DNA of 64,000 nt from Bifidobacterium eulemuris (GCF_014898155.1 NZ_CP062938.1:1736001-1800000), one strand, 5' to 3'; positions 8,642 to 19,396 are shown, numbered from the stretch's first letter. The notes: generated from the letters alone by a model not told the origin. Numbers and translations are program-made.

Positions 8642-9259
8642 TTATTTCGCCTCGCCTTTCGCATCGCCTTCGGGGAAGATGATTTTGTAGATGGGGAAGT
8701 AGATGACCATCTGCACGCCGCCGTTGATCACGGTGATGAGGATGTTGTAGACGGCGGGCGGGAAGAACTGCTTGCACAGCGGCACATACAGCCCCATCAG
8801 GAAGCTGCACACGATGGTGATGAGCACGAACGCCACCACATACCAGGCGATCTGATACCACACATTGCCCTTCGATTTGAAAGTGATGTTGCGCTGCATC
8901 GGGAAGTTCACGCATTGCGCGACGAACAGCGTGATCGCGAACGCCGCGAAATACCCCATGCCGCCGGTCGCGTCGCCGGTCACCGGATAGTCGAACACAT
9001 ACGTGTCAACCGGTCCGAGCTGCAAGTGAATGAGCTGCGCGGGAATCTCGCACCAGTCGGTGAACCGGTAGAACAGGTCGGGCAGGAATGTGAGCATCAC
9101 GTATTGCAGCACGGTGACGAACATCGAGAACGCGTAGAACATCACGAACTGCGCGACGAGCTTGTGTTTCGCGCCGAACCGCTCCCACCATGCGGCGAGT
9201 GGATTGGTCGGCCGCGTGGCGACGCTCTGCTGGGAATCGGTCGATTCATGCACCGACAT
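8642..9259 (-). CDS. GtrA-family integral membrane protein
   Basis: 205 aa with four predicted hydrophobic helices and the GtrA signature after helix 2 (CVNFPMQRNITFKSKGN). GtrA/DPMS_synth-like proteins are thought to translocate polyprenyl-phosphate-linked sugars or to assist glycosyltransferases that decorate O-antigen, teichoic acid or arabinogalactan. RBS AAAGGA lies six bases before the ATG. It starts 15 bp after the GH2 gene, so the two are likely cotranscribed. The loop between helices 1 and 2 is unusually long (residues about 60-95). No partner glycosyltransferase is seen nearby. Confidence 0.8.
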   Translation of the reverse strand: MSVHESTDSQQSVATRPTNPLAAWWERFGAKHKLVAQFVMFYAFSMFVTVLQYVMLTFLPDLFYRFTDWCEIPAQLIHLQLGPVDTYVFDYPVTGDATGGMGYFAAFAITLFVAQCVNFPMQRNITFKSKGNVWYQIAWYVVAFVLITIVCSFLMGLYVPLCKQFFPPAVYNILITVINGGVQMVIYFPIYKIIFPEGDAKGEAK

Positions 9260-9273
9260 GATGGGTCCTTTCG

Positions 9274-11727
9274 TTATTCGCCTGCGATGGTGAGTTCGGC
9301 GGTGTGGGTGCCGTCGGTGATGGTGAGGACGGCGGGTGCTCCGGCCGCCTCTCCGGCACGGTCGGCATGGTCCGCGCGCACCACGGCCAGCGCCTCGCCG
9401 TAGTAGGTGCCGGTTTCTCCGGTGACGAAGCTGCCCTTATTGAACGGCGCCGCGCAACCGAAGCCGAGCAGTTCGCCTCCGGCGACGCTGGCGCGCAGGG
9501 TGCCGCGTTCGAGCGGCTTGACGATGCCGTGCTCGTCGGTATACCTCACACGCACGAAGGTCAGCTCGCGCCCCGCGTATTCGACATCGGCGCGCAGTTC
9601 GGTGGCGGCCGAGGCACTGGTCAGCGCGCGACGGCCGATCTCGCGCCCGGAGGCGTCATAGCTCACCGCTTCGAGCGTGCCGGGCTCGTACGTGCACGAG
9701 AAGCGGGCCACGCAATCGTCCCGCAAAGCCTTGCGCCCAACTTCACGCCCGTTGAGCACCAGCGCCACCGAGGCGGCGCGCGCATACACTTCGACGTTCG
9801 CGGCACGGCCTTCGCACCCGTTCCAGCTCCACGAATCGGTGGCGTTACTCATCTTCCACGCGCTAGGGGAATGCTTGTCGCCTGTGTGGTTCACGGGGCA
9901 GACGGCCAGATACGGCCCAGGCTCGGCCTCCAACGCCACGCGCGTGTACAGCGCCTCGCCCAGCGGCTTGCCGGTCAGATCCACACGCCCCGATCCGGCG
10001 GTGAGCCAGCCGAATCCGATGTCGAGCGTCGCGTAATCCTCGTATTCCCACGCGCCGACGCCGGTTTCGCCCATATAGTCCATGCCGGCCCACACGAAAT
10101 CGCCGACGAGGCGCGGGTTGCGCTTCGCCATCTCACGGAACCGGTAGGCGTCCGAGCAGAAGGTTTCCGAACCGAGGATCAGCCGTTCGGGATACTTCTT
10201 CAAATCGTGACGGTAACGCTTGATGCCGTAGTTGTAGCCGGCCACGTCCATGGCGGCGTAGGCGTCGCGCGTCACCCAGTCGCAGAACGGCAGGGTCGCG
10301 CCGGTTTTCATGAAGTCCGCGCCGAACAGTCCGGCCATATTGTTGAAGAATTCGGAGCCGACCGCCTTGTGCTTCTTGGGCGCGACACCTGCGGCGAGCT
10401 GCTTTTCTGCGGCCTCGGCCTCCTTGGCGGCCTTCTTGTCGGAATACTGGCCGAAACCCACGGAGCTCAGGAAATTGAAGAAGATGTTCACACCGCAGGT
10501 CACGGGGCGCGTGGGGTCGAGCTCATGCAGATGGTCGGTCATCGCCTGGGTGAGCGCGATGCCGCGTTTCTGCGCGGTCTCCGACACCTCGTTGCCGGTG
10601 GAGTACATGATGACGCTGGGATGGTTGCGGTCCTTCGTCACCATGTCCGCGAGATCCCGCCGCCACCACTGGTCGAAATGTTCCACATAGTCGTGCTGGG
10701 TTTTGTGGATGTACCAGTGGTCGATGTATTCGTCCATCATCAGCATGCCCTGCCGGTCGCACGCGTCGAGCATGGCCTTGGAGCAGGGGTTGTGGGCCGA
10801 TCGCAGGGCGTTGTAGCCTTGCGCCTTCATCAGCGCCACCTTGCGCTCCTCGGCGTCCGCATAGCAGCACGCGCCGATCACGCCGTTGTCGTGGTGCACG
10901 CACGCGCCCTGGAGGATCACCCGCTCGCCGTTGATGAGGAAGCCGTTCGCCCCCCACTCGACCGTGCGGATGCCGAAGGTCACGCCCAGTTCGTCGGCCG
11001 CGCCCGAATCGGCGGTATAGCTCACGTGCGCGGCGTACAGGTTCGGATGTTCGGGCGACCACAGGCGCGCTTGGGGCACGTCCAACGTCATGCGGCATTC
11101 CCGCGTGACGCAGGTCGACTCCGCTGCGCAGCCGGCGGCCGCATCGGACTCGCCCAACGGCTGGCAGTGAACACGCACCTCGCCGGGCGCGGTGGTCTCC
11201 ACGGTGATTTCGATGCGTGCGGAATCGTTTTTGGGGTCGATGGATAGGGTGCGCACGCTCACGCCGTCCAGGGCGATATGCTCGCGCGGGGCGGTCCACA
11301 GCACGACCGGGCGGTAGATGCCCGCGCCGGAATACCAGCGGCTGTTGGGTTGGTCGCTATTGCGTGCGATGACGCGGATTTCGTTCTCCTCACCGACGCG
11401 CACGCGGTCGGTCAGGTCGACATGGAAGTTCGTATAGCCGTAGGGGCGGAACATGGCCTGTTCGCCGTTCACCCACACTTCGGCGTTATGGTAGACGCCC
11501 TCGAATTCGAGGATTATCGTCTGGCCCGCGAGGCTCGCGTCGGGCGTGAACCGTTTGACGTATTCGTAGTCGCGTCCCTCGAACCAGCCCGAATTCAGGC
11601 CGCTGGGGGCGAGTTCGTGCCGCTTTTCGCCGATCATCGCGTCATGCGGCAGCGTGACCGGAGCAAGCGGCTCGTCGGTGTCGAGATGCCGCCAGGCCCA
11701 GTCGGCGTTGAAATCAAGATGCTTCAT
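9274..11727 (-). CDS. GH2 family glycoside hydrolase (beta-galactosidase-like)
   Basis: 817 aa, no signal peptide, probably cytoplasmic. Order: jelly-roll sugar-binding domain (GVYHNAEVWVNGE), Ig-like domain, TIM barrel with NPCSK and acid/base Glu380 in TGNEVSE, nucleophile Glu521 in LGSETFCSD, and then the DUF4982-type and further beta-sandwich modules common in non-LacZ GH2 enzymes. The ATG at 11727 starts the conserved N-terminus MKHLDFNADW. The longer open frame upstream runs into a repeat element and is unlikely to be translated. Family enzymes act on beta-galactosides, beta-glucuronides or related sugars; I cannot tell which. It sits downstream of the GH3 and four-helix genes on the same strand and directly before gtrA. 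Confidence 0.87.
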   Translation of the reverse strand: MKHLDFNADWAWRHLDTDEPLAPVTLPHDAMIGEKRHELAPSGLNSGWFEGRDYEYVKRFTPDASLAGQTIILEFEGVYHNAEVWVNGEQAMFRPYGYTNFHVDLTDRVRVGEENEIRVIARNSDQPNSRWYSGAGIYRPVVLWTAPREHIALDGVSVRTLSIDPKNDSARIEITVETTAPGEVRVHCQPLGESDAAAGCAAESTCVTRECRMTLDVPQARLWSPEHPNLYAAHVSYTADSGAADELGVTFGIRTVEWGANGFLINGERVILQGACVHHDNGVIGACCYADAEERKVALMKAQGYNALRSAHNPCSKAMLDACDRQGMLMMDEYIDHWYIHKTQHDYVEHFDQWWRRDLADMVTKDRNHPSVIMYSTGNEVSETAQKRGIALTQAMTDHLHELDPTRPVTCGVNIFFNFLSSVGFGQYSDKKAAKEAEAAEKQLAAGVAPKKHKAVGSEFFNNMAGLFGADFMKTGATLPFCDWVTRDAYAAMDVAGYNYGIKRYRHDLKKYPERLILGSETFCSDAYRFREMAKRNPRLVGDFVWAGMDYMGETGVGAWEYEDYATLDIGFGWLTAGSGRVDLTGKPLGEALYTRVALEAEPGPYLAVCPVNHTGDKHSPSAWKMSNATDSWSWNGCEGRAANVEVYARAASVALVLNGREVGRKALRDDCVARFSCTYEPGTLEAVSYDASGREIGRRALTSASAATELRADVEYAGRELTFVRVRYTDEHGIVKPLERGTLRASVAGGELLGFGCAAPFNKGSFVTGETGTYYGEALAVVRADHADRAGEAAGAPAVLTITDGTHTAELTIAGE

Positions 11728-11760
11728 GGTCGTATGTCTTTCGTAGTGAGGGACGGGACG

Positions 11761-11869
11761 GGAGATCCTTCGACTCCGGCTCCGCCTCCGCTCAGGATGA
11801 CAGGAGGAAGGCCCGCTCGGGACAACTTTCGTCATTCCGAGCGGAGCGAAGCGGAGTCGAGGAATCTCC
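11761..11869. repeat. Dispersed repeat, inverted pair
   Basis: GGAGATCCTTCGACTCCG...CTCAGGATGAC, then about 30 bp, then GTCATTCCGAGCGG...GTCGAGGAATCTCC. The two arms are near reverse complements and could form a long hairpin between the GH2 gene and the four-helix gene upstream of it. This may end or attenuate read-through transcription. Confidence 0.8.
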
Positions 11870-11893
11870 GTGCTATTCGGTTATGTGTTCGCG

Positions 11894-12367
11894 TCAGGCC
11901 ACGGCAGGCGCCGTGCCGTCTTCGATGGTGATCGAGGCCGTGCCGCGCGCGGTCTTGGCGGTGAACGCCTTGACGATCAGCAGCACGATCGCCACCAGAT
12001 ACGCCACCACGCCCACAAGCGAGATGTTCAGCGCGCTCTGCTCGCTGGCCGGATAGTTGACGGGGATGAAGTAGATATCCGCCGCCAGACTCACACGGTC
12101 CAGCGTGAACAGCGCGAACGAGACGACCAGCAGCACCTCGGAGGCGATGAGCAGCGCGTCGTTGGCCAGCTCACCCAGGCGGGGGCCGGCCGCGACCATG
12201 GCGAGCAGCGCCACCACGGCGAGCACGGTGCACACGATGGGCAGCACGTTCATCTCCTTGCCGGCCAGATAGCCGGTGGTTGAGGTGATGAGGTAGACGA
12301 CCAGTCCGACCACCGCCGCGACAGCCGCGATGAGTTCGGGAACACGGGATGCGATTGACTTTGCCAT
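11894..12367 (-). CDS. Four-helix membrane protein of unknown function, GH3-linked
   Basis: 157 aa with four strongly hydrophobic helices (residues about 9-30, 42-62, 73-93 and 115-137) and a short polar C-terminus. The ATG at 12367 has RBS AAGGA seven bases upstream and starts 10 bp after the GH3 stop, so cotranslation with the upstream GH3 is likely. I do not recognise the family. Context suggests a membrane partner of the anchored GH3, for example for complex assembly or product handling. That is inference only. Confidence 0.7.
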   Translation of the reverse strand: MAKSIASRVPELIAAVAAVVGLVVYLITSTTGYLAGKEMNVLPIVCTVLAVVALLAMVAAGPRLGELANDALLIASEVLLVVSFALFTLDRVSLAADIYFIPVNYPASEQSALNISLVGVVAYLVAIVLLIVKAFTAKTARGTASITIEDGTAPAVA

Positions 12368-12377
12368 ATCAGTTCCT

Positions 12378-15300
12378 TCACTTGGATGAGGCGCCGGCGG
12401 GAGCGGCGACGGACTTGGCGCCACGGACGCGCACGACCGTGTAGCCGATGACACCTGCGGCGGTCACGACGCCGGTCACGGCGATTGCGGCGATATAGGC
12501 CGCGCGCCACCAGGTCATGACGTTTTCGGTGTGGGTGGTGGAGTTCACGCCGTTCATGGCGTTCGAGTTGGCCAGCGCCCACAGGGCGTACTTCACATCC
12601 TGCTGGATGGCGAGCAGCACATCGCGGTCGCCGCTGAGCGTTTCGGCGTCCCAATAGCTCACGCCCTGGTTGCCGAAGCCGCAGAACGCGGTGGTTCCGG
12701 CCAGGATCGACTCCTTGGGGGCGGCATGCGGCGAGACGGAGGTGAAGTCGGTGACGTTGTAGCCGGTGAAGCCCCACTCGCCACGCATGATGTTCACCAT
12801 CACGGCGGCGTTCGCACTGGACGCGACCGCGCCGATGCGGTTGTAGGAGGTCATCACGCCGAGCGCGCCCTGCGTGTAGGTGTCGGCCTTGGACTCGTCC
12901 GCTTCGAAGGAGGCGGGCTTGCCCTTGGCTTCGAACGCCTGCTGCAGGTTGCGCAGCTCCATCTCGCGGGCCTTCTGCTCGCTCATGAACACGGCCACGC
13001 CGGACCTGTTGATCTCCTGGTCGTTGAACGCGGCGTGCTTGACGTTCACCAGCGTGCCCTTGGACTGGGCGCCCTGCACCACGGCCGAACCGACATAGCC
13101 GGAAAGCACCGGATCTTCGGAGTAGTACTCGTGGCCGCGGGTGTTGTAGGCGTGGCGATGCAGGTTCATGCCCGGTCCGATGATGATCGGCAGGTTGAAC
13201 ACGAGGCTGGATTCGCCGATGATCAGCTCGCCGTTGCGGTAGGAGAGTTCCTTGTTCCAGCTGTAGGCGAGGTTGACGGGGGAGGGCGCCACACGGGAGC
13301 TCTTGTCGGCGTAGGCCTCGTCATTGGCGTCCGCGAACGCCTCGCCCTGATACTGGCCTTCGTTGAGGTAGTGCGAGTCGGAGCCGCCGGGACCGTCGTC
13401 GGAAAGCATGTCCTGCAGGCCGACGGAGGGGATGGCGCCGATGGCATGGAAGGCGTTCTCGGCGAAGCTCATGAACTCCTCGACGGAGACCTTGCCCACC
13501 AGTTCGTCCCAACGCTCGTCGTCGAAGTCGGCCCCCTTCATATCGTTGAGGGTCAGCTCGCTGGACGTGTCGCCCACGGTGATGTCGGAGACGTCGTCGC
13601 CGGACTTCAGTTCGATGAAGTCGTTGTTGAGCAGCTCGGAGACCTGCTCGTTGGCAGTCAGGCCGGAGTACGTGGTCGGGAAGGTGCCGTCCCAGTCGGA
13701 ACGGGTCAGGTAGGTGACGATGCCCTCCTCGAAAGCGTTGTAGTCCATCGCGTAGTCGCCCTCGGTGAGCTGGTTGGTGATGGCCGTGCCGTTGTCGGAC
13801 ACCGAGAAGGTGTCGGCGTCGACGTCGCCGTCCCACGTCCACTGGTAGGTTTTGGACTCGTCGCCCGCGGCGGTCATGCCGTCGGATTCGGTGTAGCCCT
13901 GGGCAGCAAGCACGTTGTTGAGGGCGTCGTGGGCGTCGTCGCCGAGGGCGAAGTAGTAGTCGCCCGGATCGACGATGTAGGTTTCGGCGCCATAGGCGTC
14001 GTAGCTGGCGAGGTTGGCGAGGTCCACCTCCATGGTGATCGTCTGCGATTCGCCCGGCTCAAGGGTTTCGGTCTTCTCGAAATCCATAAGCTGGATCGCG
14101 GACTTCTCCACGCCGTTCTCCTTGTCGTAGTCGGTGTACGGCACAGAGGCGTAGACCTGCGCGACGGACTTGCCGGCCACGTCGCCGGTGTTGGCGACGG
14201 TCACGGTCACGGTGGCGGTCTTCTTATCGCCCGCGATCTCCACCGAATCGAGCGTCTGCTCGAAGGTGGTGTAGCTCAGGCCGTGTCCGAAGGAGTACAC
14301 CACTTCGTTGCCGTACTCCCACGTGCCATCCGTGGTGGAGACGGTGCCGTCCGCGTTCGCGTAGGTGCCCGCCGAGGCCTCCTCGCCGCCGTTGCCCATC
14401 ACGATATCCGCATAGCGGGTTTCGTAATAGCGGTAGCCGGTGTAGATGCCTTCGGATTCGATGAGGTAGGAGTTCACGGCGGCGTCTTCGGAGAAGTCGG
14501 AGGCGTTCGACCAGGCGATGTCGCCGTAGTTCGCCATCGCCGGCGCGAGGGCCGTGTTCTTGGCCATCACGTCGCCCAGATGGGCCGAGGGGGAGACGGT
14601 GCCGTTGAGGATGTCGGCCACGCCGTAGAAGCCGTACGCGCCGGGGAAGCCGATCCACATGATCGCGTCGATGTCGGGGTCGTCCTCGAGGTTGGCGATC
14701 TCCATCGGATTGGTGGAGTTGACGAGCACGATGACCTTGTCGAAGTTGGCCTTGGCCTCGTCGACCAGCGCCATCTCCTCGTCGGACAGCGACAGGATGT
14801 TGCCGGTCACGGTGTTCACGCCCTCCGCGAGTCCCTCCTCGCCCGGATAGTAGCCGTCGCCGTTCTCGCCGGCGGGGCGGCCGACGACCACGATGGCGGC
14901 GTCGTTGTATTCGCCGTACTGCGAGTTGTAGTCGGGGTTCAGTTGGGCGAGTTCGTCCAGGCTGAGTTCACTGGGATCGTCGTATTTGGTGATCTCCGCG
15001 TATTCCGGCAGGACGCCGCCACCGAACTGCGGGGTGGTCCACTCCTTGTCCGCGAAATACGTCTCATAGGCCTGCAGCATGGAGGGGTTGATCTGGAAGC
15101 CGCGCTCCTGGAAGGCCTGCGTGATCTCGACGGTGGAGTTGCCGTCGGTGACGGAACCGCCGGATCCGCCGTAGACAGGCGCGTAGCTGCGCACGCCGAA
15201 CATGGTGATCTTCGCGTCCGAGGCGATCGGCAGCGCGTCGTCGCTGTTCTTGAGCAGCGCCATCGTCTCCTGCGATTCCTCGATAGCGAAGTCGCGCCAA

Positions 15301-15521
15301 CCGTTGTAAGCCTCCTCGGCCGAGGTGAACTCGGACTGGTAGGTCCAGCTGTCGCCCTCGTCAGCGGACTGGTCGGTGACGGTGCGCTGGCTGCGGGTGC
15401 CGACGAACGCGTCCAGCGACACACGGTAGGTCTCCATAATCGATCCCGCCATGATGGCGATCGCGAGAAGCAACGCACCGATGGCGGTCAGACCGCGCCA
15501 TAGGTTCGTTCGTTTGAACAT
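12378..15521 (-). CDS. Membrane-anchored GH3 beta-glycosidase, permuted order (second type)
   Basis: 1047 aa. The ATG at 15521 has RBS AAGGAGG 7 bases upstream. A more distal in-frame start would lack one. Order: signal-anchor helix (about residues 8-28), GH3 C-domain (SQETMALLKNSDDALPIASDA, cut here; VYGGSGGSVTDG), FnIII-like domain (VAQVYASVPYTDYDK), catalytic barrel (DGPGGSD, GPGMNLHRHAYNTRGHEY, KHAAFNDQE, nucleophile Asp925 in YNVTDFTS), and a C-terminal helix. The layout matches the 5492-8410 enzyme but the sequence is clearly divergent, with an insert in the barrel (residues about 860-890). It lies 183 bp downstream of its own sensor/regulator pair on the same strand. Confidence 0.89.
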   Translation of the reverse strand: MFKRTNLWRGLTAIGALLLAIAIMAGSIMETYRVSLDAFVGTRSQRTVTDQSADEGDSWTYQSEFTSAEEAYNGWRDFAIEESQETMALLKNSDDALPIASDAKITMFGVRSYAPVYGGSGGSVTDGNSTVEITQAFQERGFQINPSMLQAYETYFADKEWTTPQFGGGVLPEYAEITKYDDPSELSLDELAQLNPDYNSQYGEYNDAAIVVVGRPAGENGDGYYPGEEGLAEGVNTVTGNILSLSDEEMALVDEAKANFDKVIVLVNSTNPMEIANLEDDPDIDAIMWIGFPGAYGFYGVADILNGTVSPSAHLGDVMAKNTALAPAMANYGDIAWSNASDFSEDAAVNSYLIESEGIYTGYRYYETRYADIVMGNGGEEASAGTYANADGTVSTTDGTWEYGNEVVYSFGHGLSYTTFEQTLDSVEIAGDKKTATVTVTVANTGDVAGKSVAQVYASVPYTDYDKENGVEKSAIQLMDFEKTETLEPGESQTITMEVDLANLASYDAYGAETYIVDPGDYYFALGDDAHDALNNVLAAQGYTESDGMTAAGDESKTYQWTWDGDVDADTFSVSDNGTAITNQLTEGDYAMDYNAFEEGIVTYLTRSDWDGTFPTTYSGLTANEQVSELLNNDFIELKSGDDVSDITVGDTSSELTLNDMKGADFDDERWDELVGKVSVEEFMSFAENAFHAIGAIPSVGLQDMLSDDGPGGSDSHYLNEGQYQGEAFADANDEAYADKSSRVAPSPVNLAYSWNKELSYRNGELIIGESSLVFNLPIIIGPGMNLHRHAYNTRGHEYYSEDPVLSGYVGSAVVQGAQSKGTLVNVKHAAFNDQEINRSGVAVFMSEQKAREMELRNLQQAFEAKGKPASFEADESKADTYTQGALGVMTSYNRIGAVASSANAAVMVNIMRGEWGFTGYNVTDFTSVSPHAAPKESILAGTTAFCGFGNQGVSYWDAETLSGDRDVLLAIQQDVKYALWALANSNAMNGVNSTTHTENVMTWWRAAYIAAIAVTGVVTAAGVIGYTVVRVRGAKSVAAPAGASSK

Positions 15522-15704
15522 CTCATCCTCCTTGAATCTCGTTGCGACGGTGCTTTCCTCTGCGAAAACACGCCGTAGTCTTAGATTCTCCGAGTCCGGC
15601 CCCATGCTCAACGCCCGATGCGCAACCGACGTTTTTCGAGTCACGAACTGCATCGAGAATGCGTCGGATCCGAACGCCACCGGCCTTACGGCACCGATCG
15701 CATG

Positions 15705-17027
15705 TCATCGTTCAATCGGCAGCACCACGTTCACCGCGAAGATTCCCTCATCGGCCTTGACCGAAAGCGCGCCGCCGTATTGTTCGGCGACCATGCGCAT
15801 CGATTTGAGCCCGAAACCGTGGTAGTGCCTGTCGGCTTTGACCGTCTGTGGCAATCCGTCCCGAAAGGTCAAGGCGCCGTCATAAGGGTTCTCGATATGC
15901 ATCACCACCATGCCCTTGTTGGCGCGGACCGTCATGCGGATCCACCGACGGCCGTCATCGGCGATATGCTCCACCGCCTCCATCGCGTTGTCGACGGCGT
16001 TGCCGAACAGCGAATAGATGTCGCCGGGCTTCATGAATTCCAATCGTTCGCCGTCGATGATGCGGTCGAATTGGATGCCGCGCTGCTCGCATACAAGCGA
16101 ACGGTTCGACAGCAGCACATCCAGCGTCTCGTTGCCGGTGCGCACCGTGGCGTCGTAGATGCCGGCCAGCGATTTCAGATCGTCGATCTCCTCCTGCGGA
16201 ATGCGGTTCTCCAGCAGGTTGAGTTGCCTTTTCAGGTCATGCGTTTTGACGTTGATCAGGTCGATGGTCGCCTTGTCGCTGTCGAGTTTCGCCTTCTGCT
16301 GGTTCATCAGCTGACGCAGCATCGCGCCGTCCCGTTCGGCGTTCTCATGTTCCACGATTTCGCGCAGCAACATCAGCATGAACACGCATGTCAGCAGGTC
16401 GAACAGCGAGAAAATCGTGAACGCCACGCTTCCGGATCCGTAATGGTGATACAGGTTGGTGAAGATGTTCAGACAGATCGCCATGCCGGTGAACAACAGC
16501 AGCATACGGCCGCTCGCCACGCCTTCGATGGATTTGCCGACCAGCGGGCGCGCGAACAGCCAATACCCCAGCGCGAACAACGGCACCACCAGCGCCGCAT
16601 ACACGATGGTGTCGATCCAGGCCGCATCCTCCCACACCATGTGCAGTCTGGTGGAGAGCACGCGCGCGCCACGGTACACCGCATGCTGCAGCGCGGCCGC
16701 GGCGGCCATATAGAACAGCGCCTGCGTGAAACTGACGCGCCAGCAGACGCGCGAGGCGGCACAGCACATCGCGTAGATGAGGAAGCACCGTGCAATCAGC
16801 CACCATGTGCCTTCGGACGCTAGGGAATCCCACACCATGCACACCGCCATCATGACCAGCATTGCGGCGGCCGCACGCCAGACGAACCGCGGGCGGCGCT
16901 CGAGCGGCCAGACGAACATCACCAACGCCGTGACGAGCTCCAACAGGAATCCGACGGTGTTGAAGAATCCCACAAGCGGTGCCCACACATCTCCGGTGCC
17001 GAACAGCGCGGCCGTATCATGCATCAT
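15705..17027 (-). CDS. GHKL-type sensor histidine kinase (LytTR system 2)
   Basis: About 440 aa. Six hydrophobic helices (residues about 20-225), a coiled region, then the GHKL domain with His263 in KTHDLKRQ, N-box GNAVDNAMEAVEHI and the glycine box HGFGLKSMRMVAEQYGG. The AgrC-like layout matches system 1. I prefer the ATG at 17027, with AGG upstream. A GTG at 17048, overlapping the regulator gene by 10 bp, is possible. The GH3 gene follows 183 bp downstream on the same strand, implying it is the regulated target or part of the same transcription unit (inference). Confidence 0.86.
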   Translation of the reverse strand: MMHDTAALFGTGDVWAPLVGFFNTVGFLLELVTALVMFVWPLERRPRFVWRAAAAMLVMMAVCMVWDSLASEGTWWLIARCFLIYAMCCAASRVCWRVSFTQALFYMAAAAALQHAVYRGARVLSTRLHMVWEDAAWIDTIVYAALVVPLFALGYWLFARPLVGKSIEGVASGRMLLLFTGMAICLNIFTNLYHHYGSGSVAFTIFSLFDLLTCVFMLMLLREIVEHENAERDGAMLRQLMNQQKAKLDSDKATIDLINVKTHDLKRQLNLLENRIPQEEIDDLKSLAGIYDATVRTGNETLDVLLSNRSLVCEQRGIQFDRIIDGERLEFMKPGDIYSLFGNAVDNAMEAVEHIADDGRRWIRMTVRANKGMVVMHIENPYDGALTFRDGLPQTVKADRHYHGFGLKSMRMVAEQYGGALSVKADEGIFAVNVVLPIER

Positions 17028-17038
17028 CGCGTCCTGCC

Positions 17039-17755
17039 TCACATCCACCGATCATCGCCGAGGTTGTCGGCGAGATCCTGCAGGAAGGATTTGCGGAAGG
17101 CGCGGCCGATGGGCAGCGATCCGCCGTCCGAAAGGCGCACCTCGTTGCCTTTGATGGCGTCGATATGGCGCTGGTTGACCAGATACGGCTTGCCGCAGCG
17201 CAGGAAGCCGTGGGGTTTCAGCTTCGCTTCCGCCTCCTGCAAAGACCCGGTGCCGGCGACCACGCCGTTCTCCGTATGGAATTCCAGGCTGTGCCCGCGC
17301 ACCTCGACGTACGACACGTCGCGCAGGCGGATGCGCTGCGAGCCGCCGCGCTGGGAGATGATGACCGAATCGTCGGATTCGCTGTCGCATAATTTGACCG
17401 CGCGGGCGATCTTACGTTCGAAATCGGCATAGGAGAAGGGCTTGATGATGTAGTCGAGCGCGTCCACCTCATAGCCTTTGGCCGCGAACTGGGCCATATT
17501 CGTCACGAAGATCAGCACCGTCCCGCCGTCCAATTCGCGCAGCCGGTGGGCGGCGACCAGTCCGTCCATATTGGGCATTTCGATGTCCATGAACACGATG
17601 TCCCAGCTGGGTTTGTAGCCTTCCAGGAACGAAGTGGGCTCGACGAAACGGCGCACATCGAATGTGTTGCCGGTGCGTTGCGCGAACATATCGAGGCAGG
17701 CGCGCAGCTTGTCCGCGGCGGCATCATCATCTTCGACAATGGCGACAGTCAGCAT
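17039..17755 (-). CDS. LytTR-family response regulator (system 2)
   Basis: 238 aa. The receiver domain has EDDD, phosphoacceptor Asp57 (VFMDIEMPN), FVTNMAQFAAKGYEVDALDY and Lys in YIIKPFSY. The LytTR domain runs from about residue 135 (RLRDVSYVEVRGHSLEFHT...LRCGKPYLVNQRHID). RBS AAGGAG is eight bases before the ATG. It precedes its sensor kinase and is divergent from gdhA. It shares clear motif-level similarity with regulator 1, so systems 1 and 2 are likely paralogous. Confidence 0.88.
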   Translation of the reverse strand: MLTVAIVEDDDAAADKLRACLDMFAQRTGNTFDVRRFVEPTSFLEGYKPSWDIVFMDIEMPNMDGLVAAHRLRELDGGTVLIFVTNMAQFAAKGYEVDALDYIIKPFSYADFERKIARAVKLCDSESDDSVIISQRGGSQRIRLRDVSYVEVRGHSLEFHTENGVVAGTGSLQEAEAKLKPHGFLRCGKPYLVNQRHIDAIKGNEVRLSDGGSLPIGRAFRKSFLQDLADNLGDDRWM

Positions 17756-17882
17756 CGATGAACTCCTTATCCGTCTCGCTGACCACTGTACACGGCCCGA
17801 AGGCGAGGCTCATACCGTAATTTGGGCGGGGTCTTGTCGGGCGGAACACGCGCGCTTACAATCGGAACCGTCTTATTGATAA

Positions 17883-19250
<1,368 letters not shown>

Positions 19251-19300
19251 TCGACGTATCCTGCCGCCAGACGCATAGGACTCTGGCGCATAACGCCTCA

Positions 19301-19347
19301 ACGATGGTGGGGGCAACGGACTCATTCCGTTGCCCCCACCATCGTTT
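19301..19347 (+). terminator. Strong Rho-independent terminator after gdhA
   Basis: A perfect 20-bp stem (ACGATGGTGGGGGCAACGGA and its complement) with loop CTCAT and a short T run. Confidence 0.92.
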
Positions 19348-19396
19348 ATCTATCGTCTGTCACGCCTGTAATTGCGCGCACAGCAGCCGCGATACT

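Noticed and set aside
8642..9259. Glycosyltransferase role for the GtrA-family protein
   Set aside because: No nucleotide-sugar binding domain; only membrane helices with the GtrA signature.
12531..15503. 990-codon open frame opposite the second GH3 gene
   Set aside because: Shadow of a gene with clear catalytic motifs. No RBS or recognisable domain.
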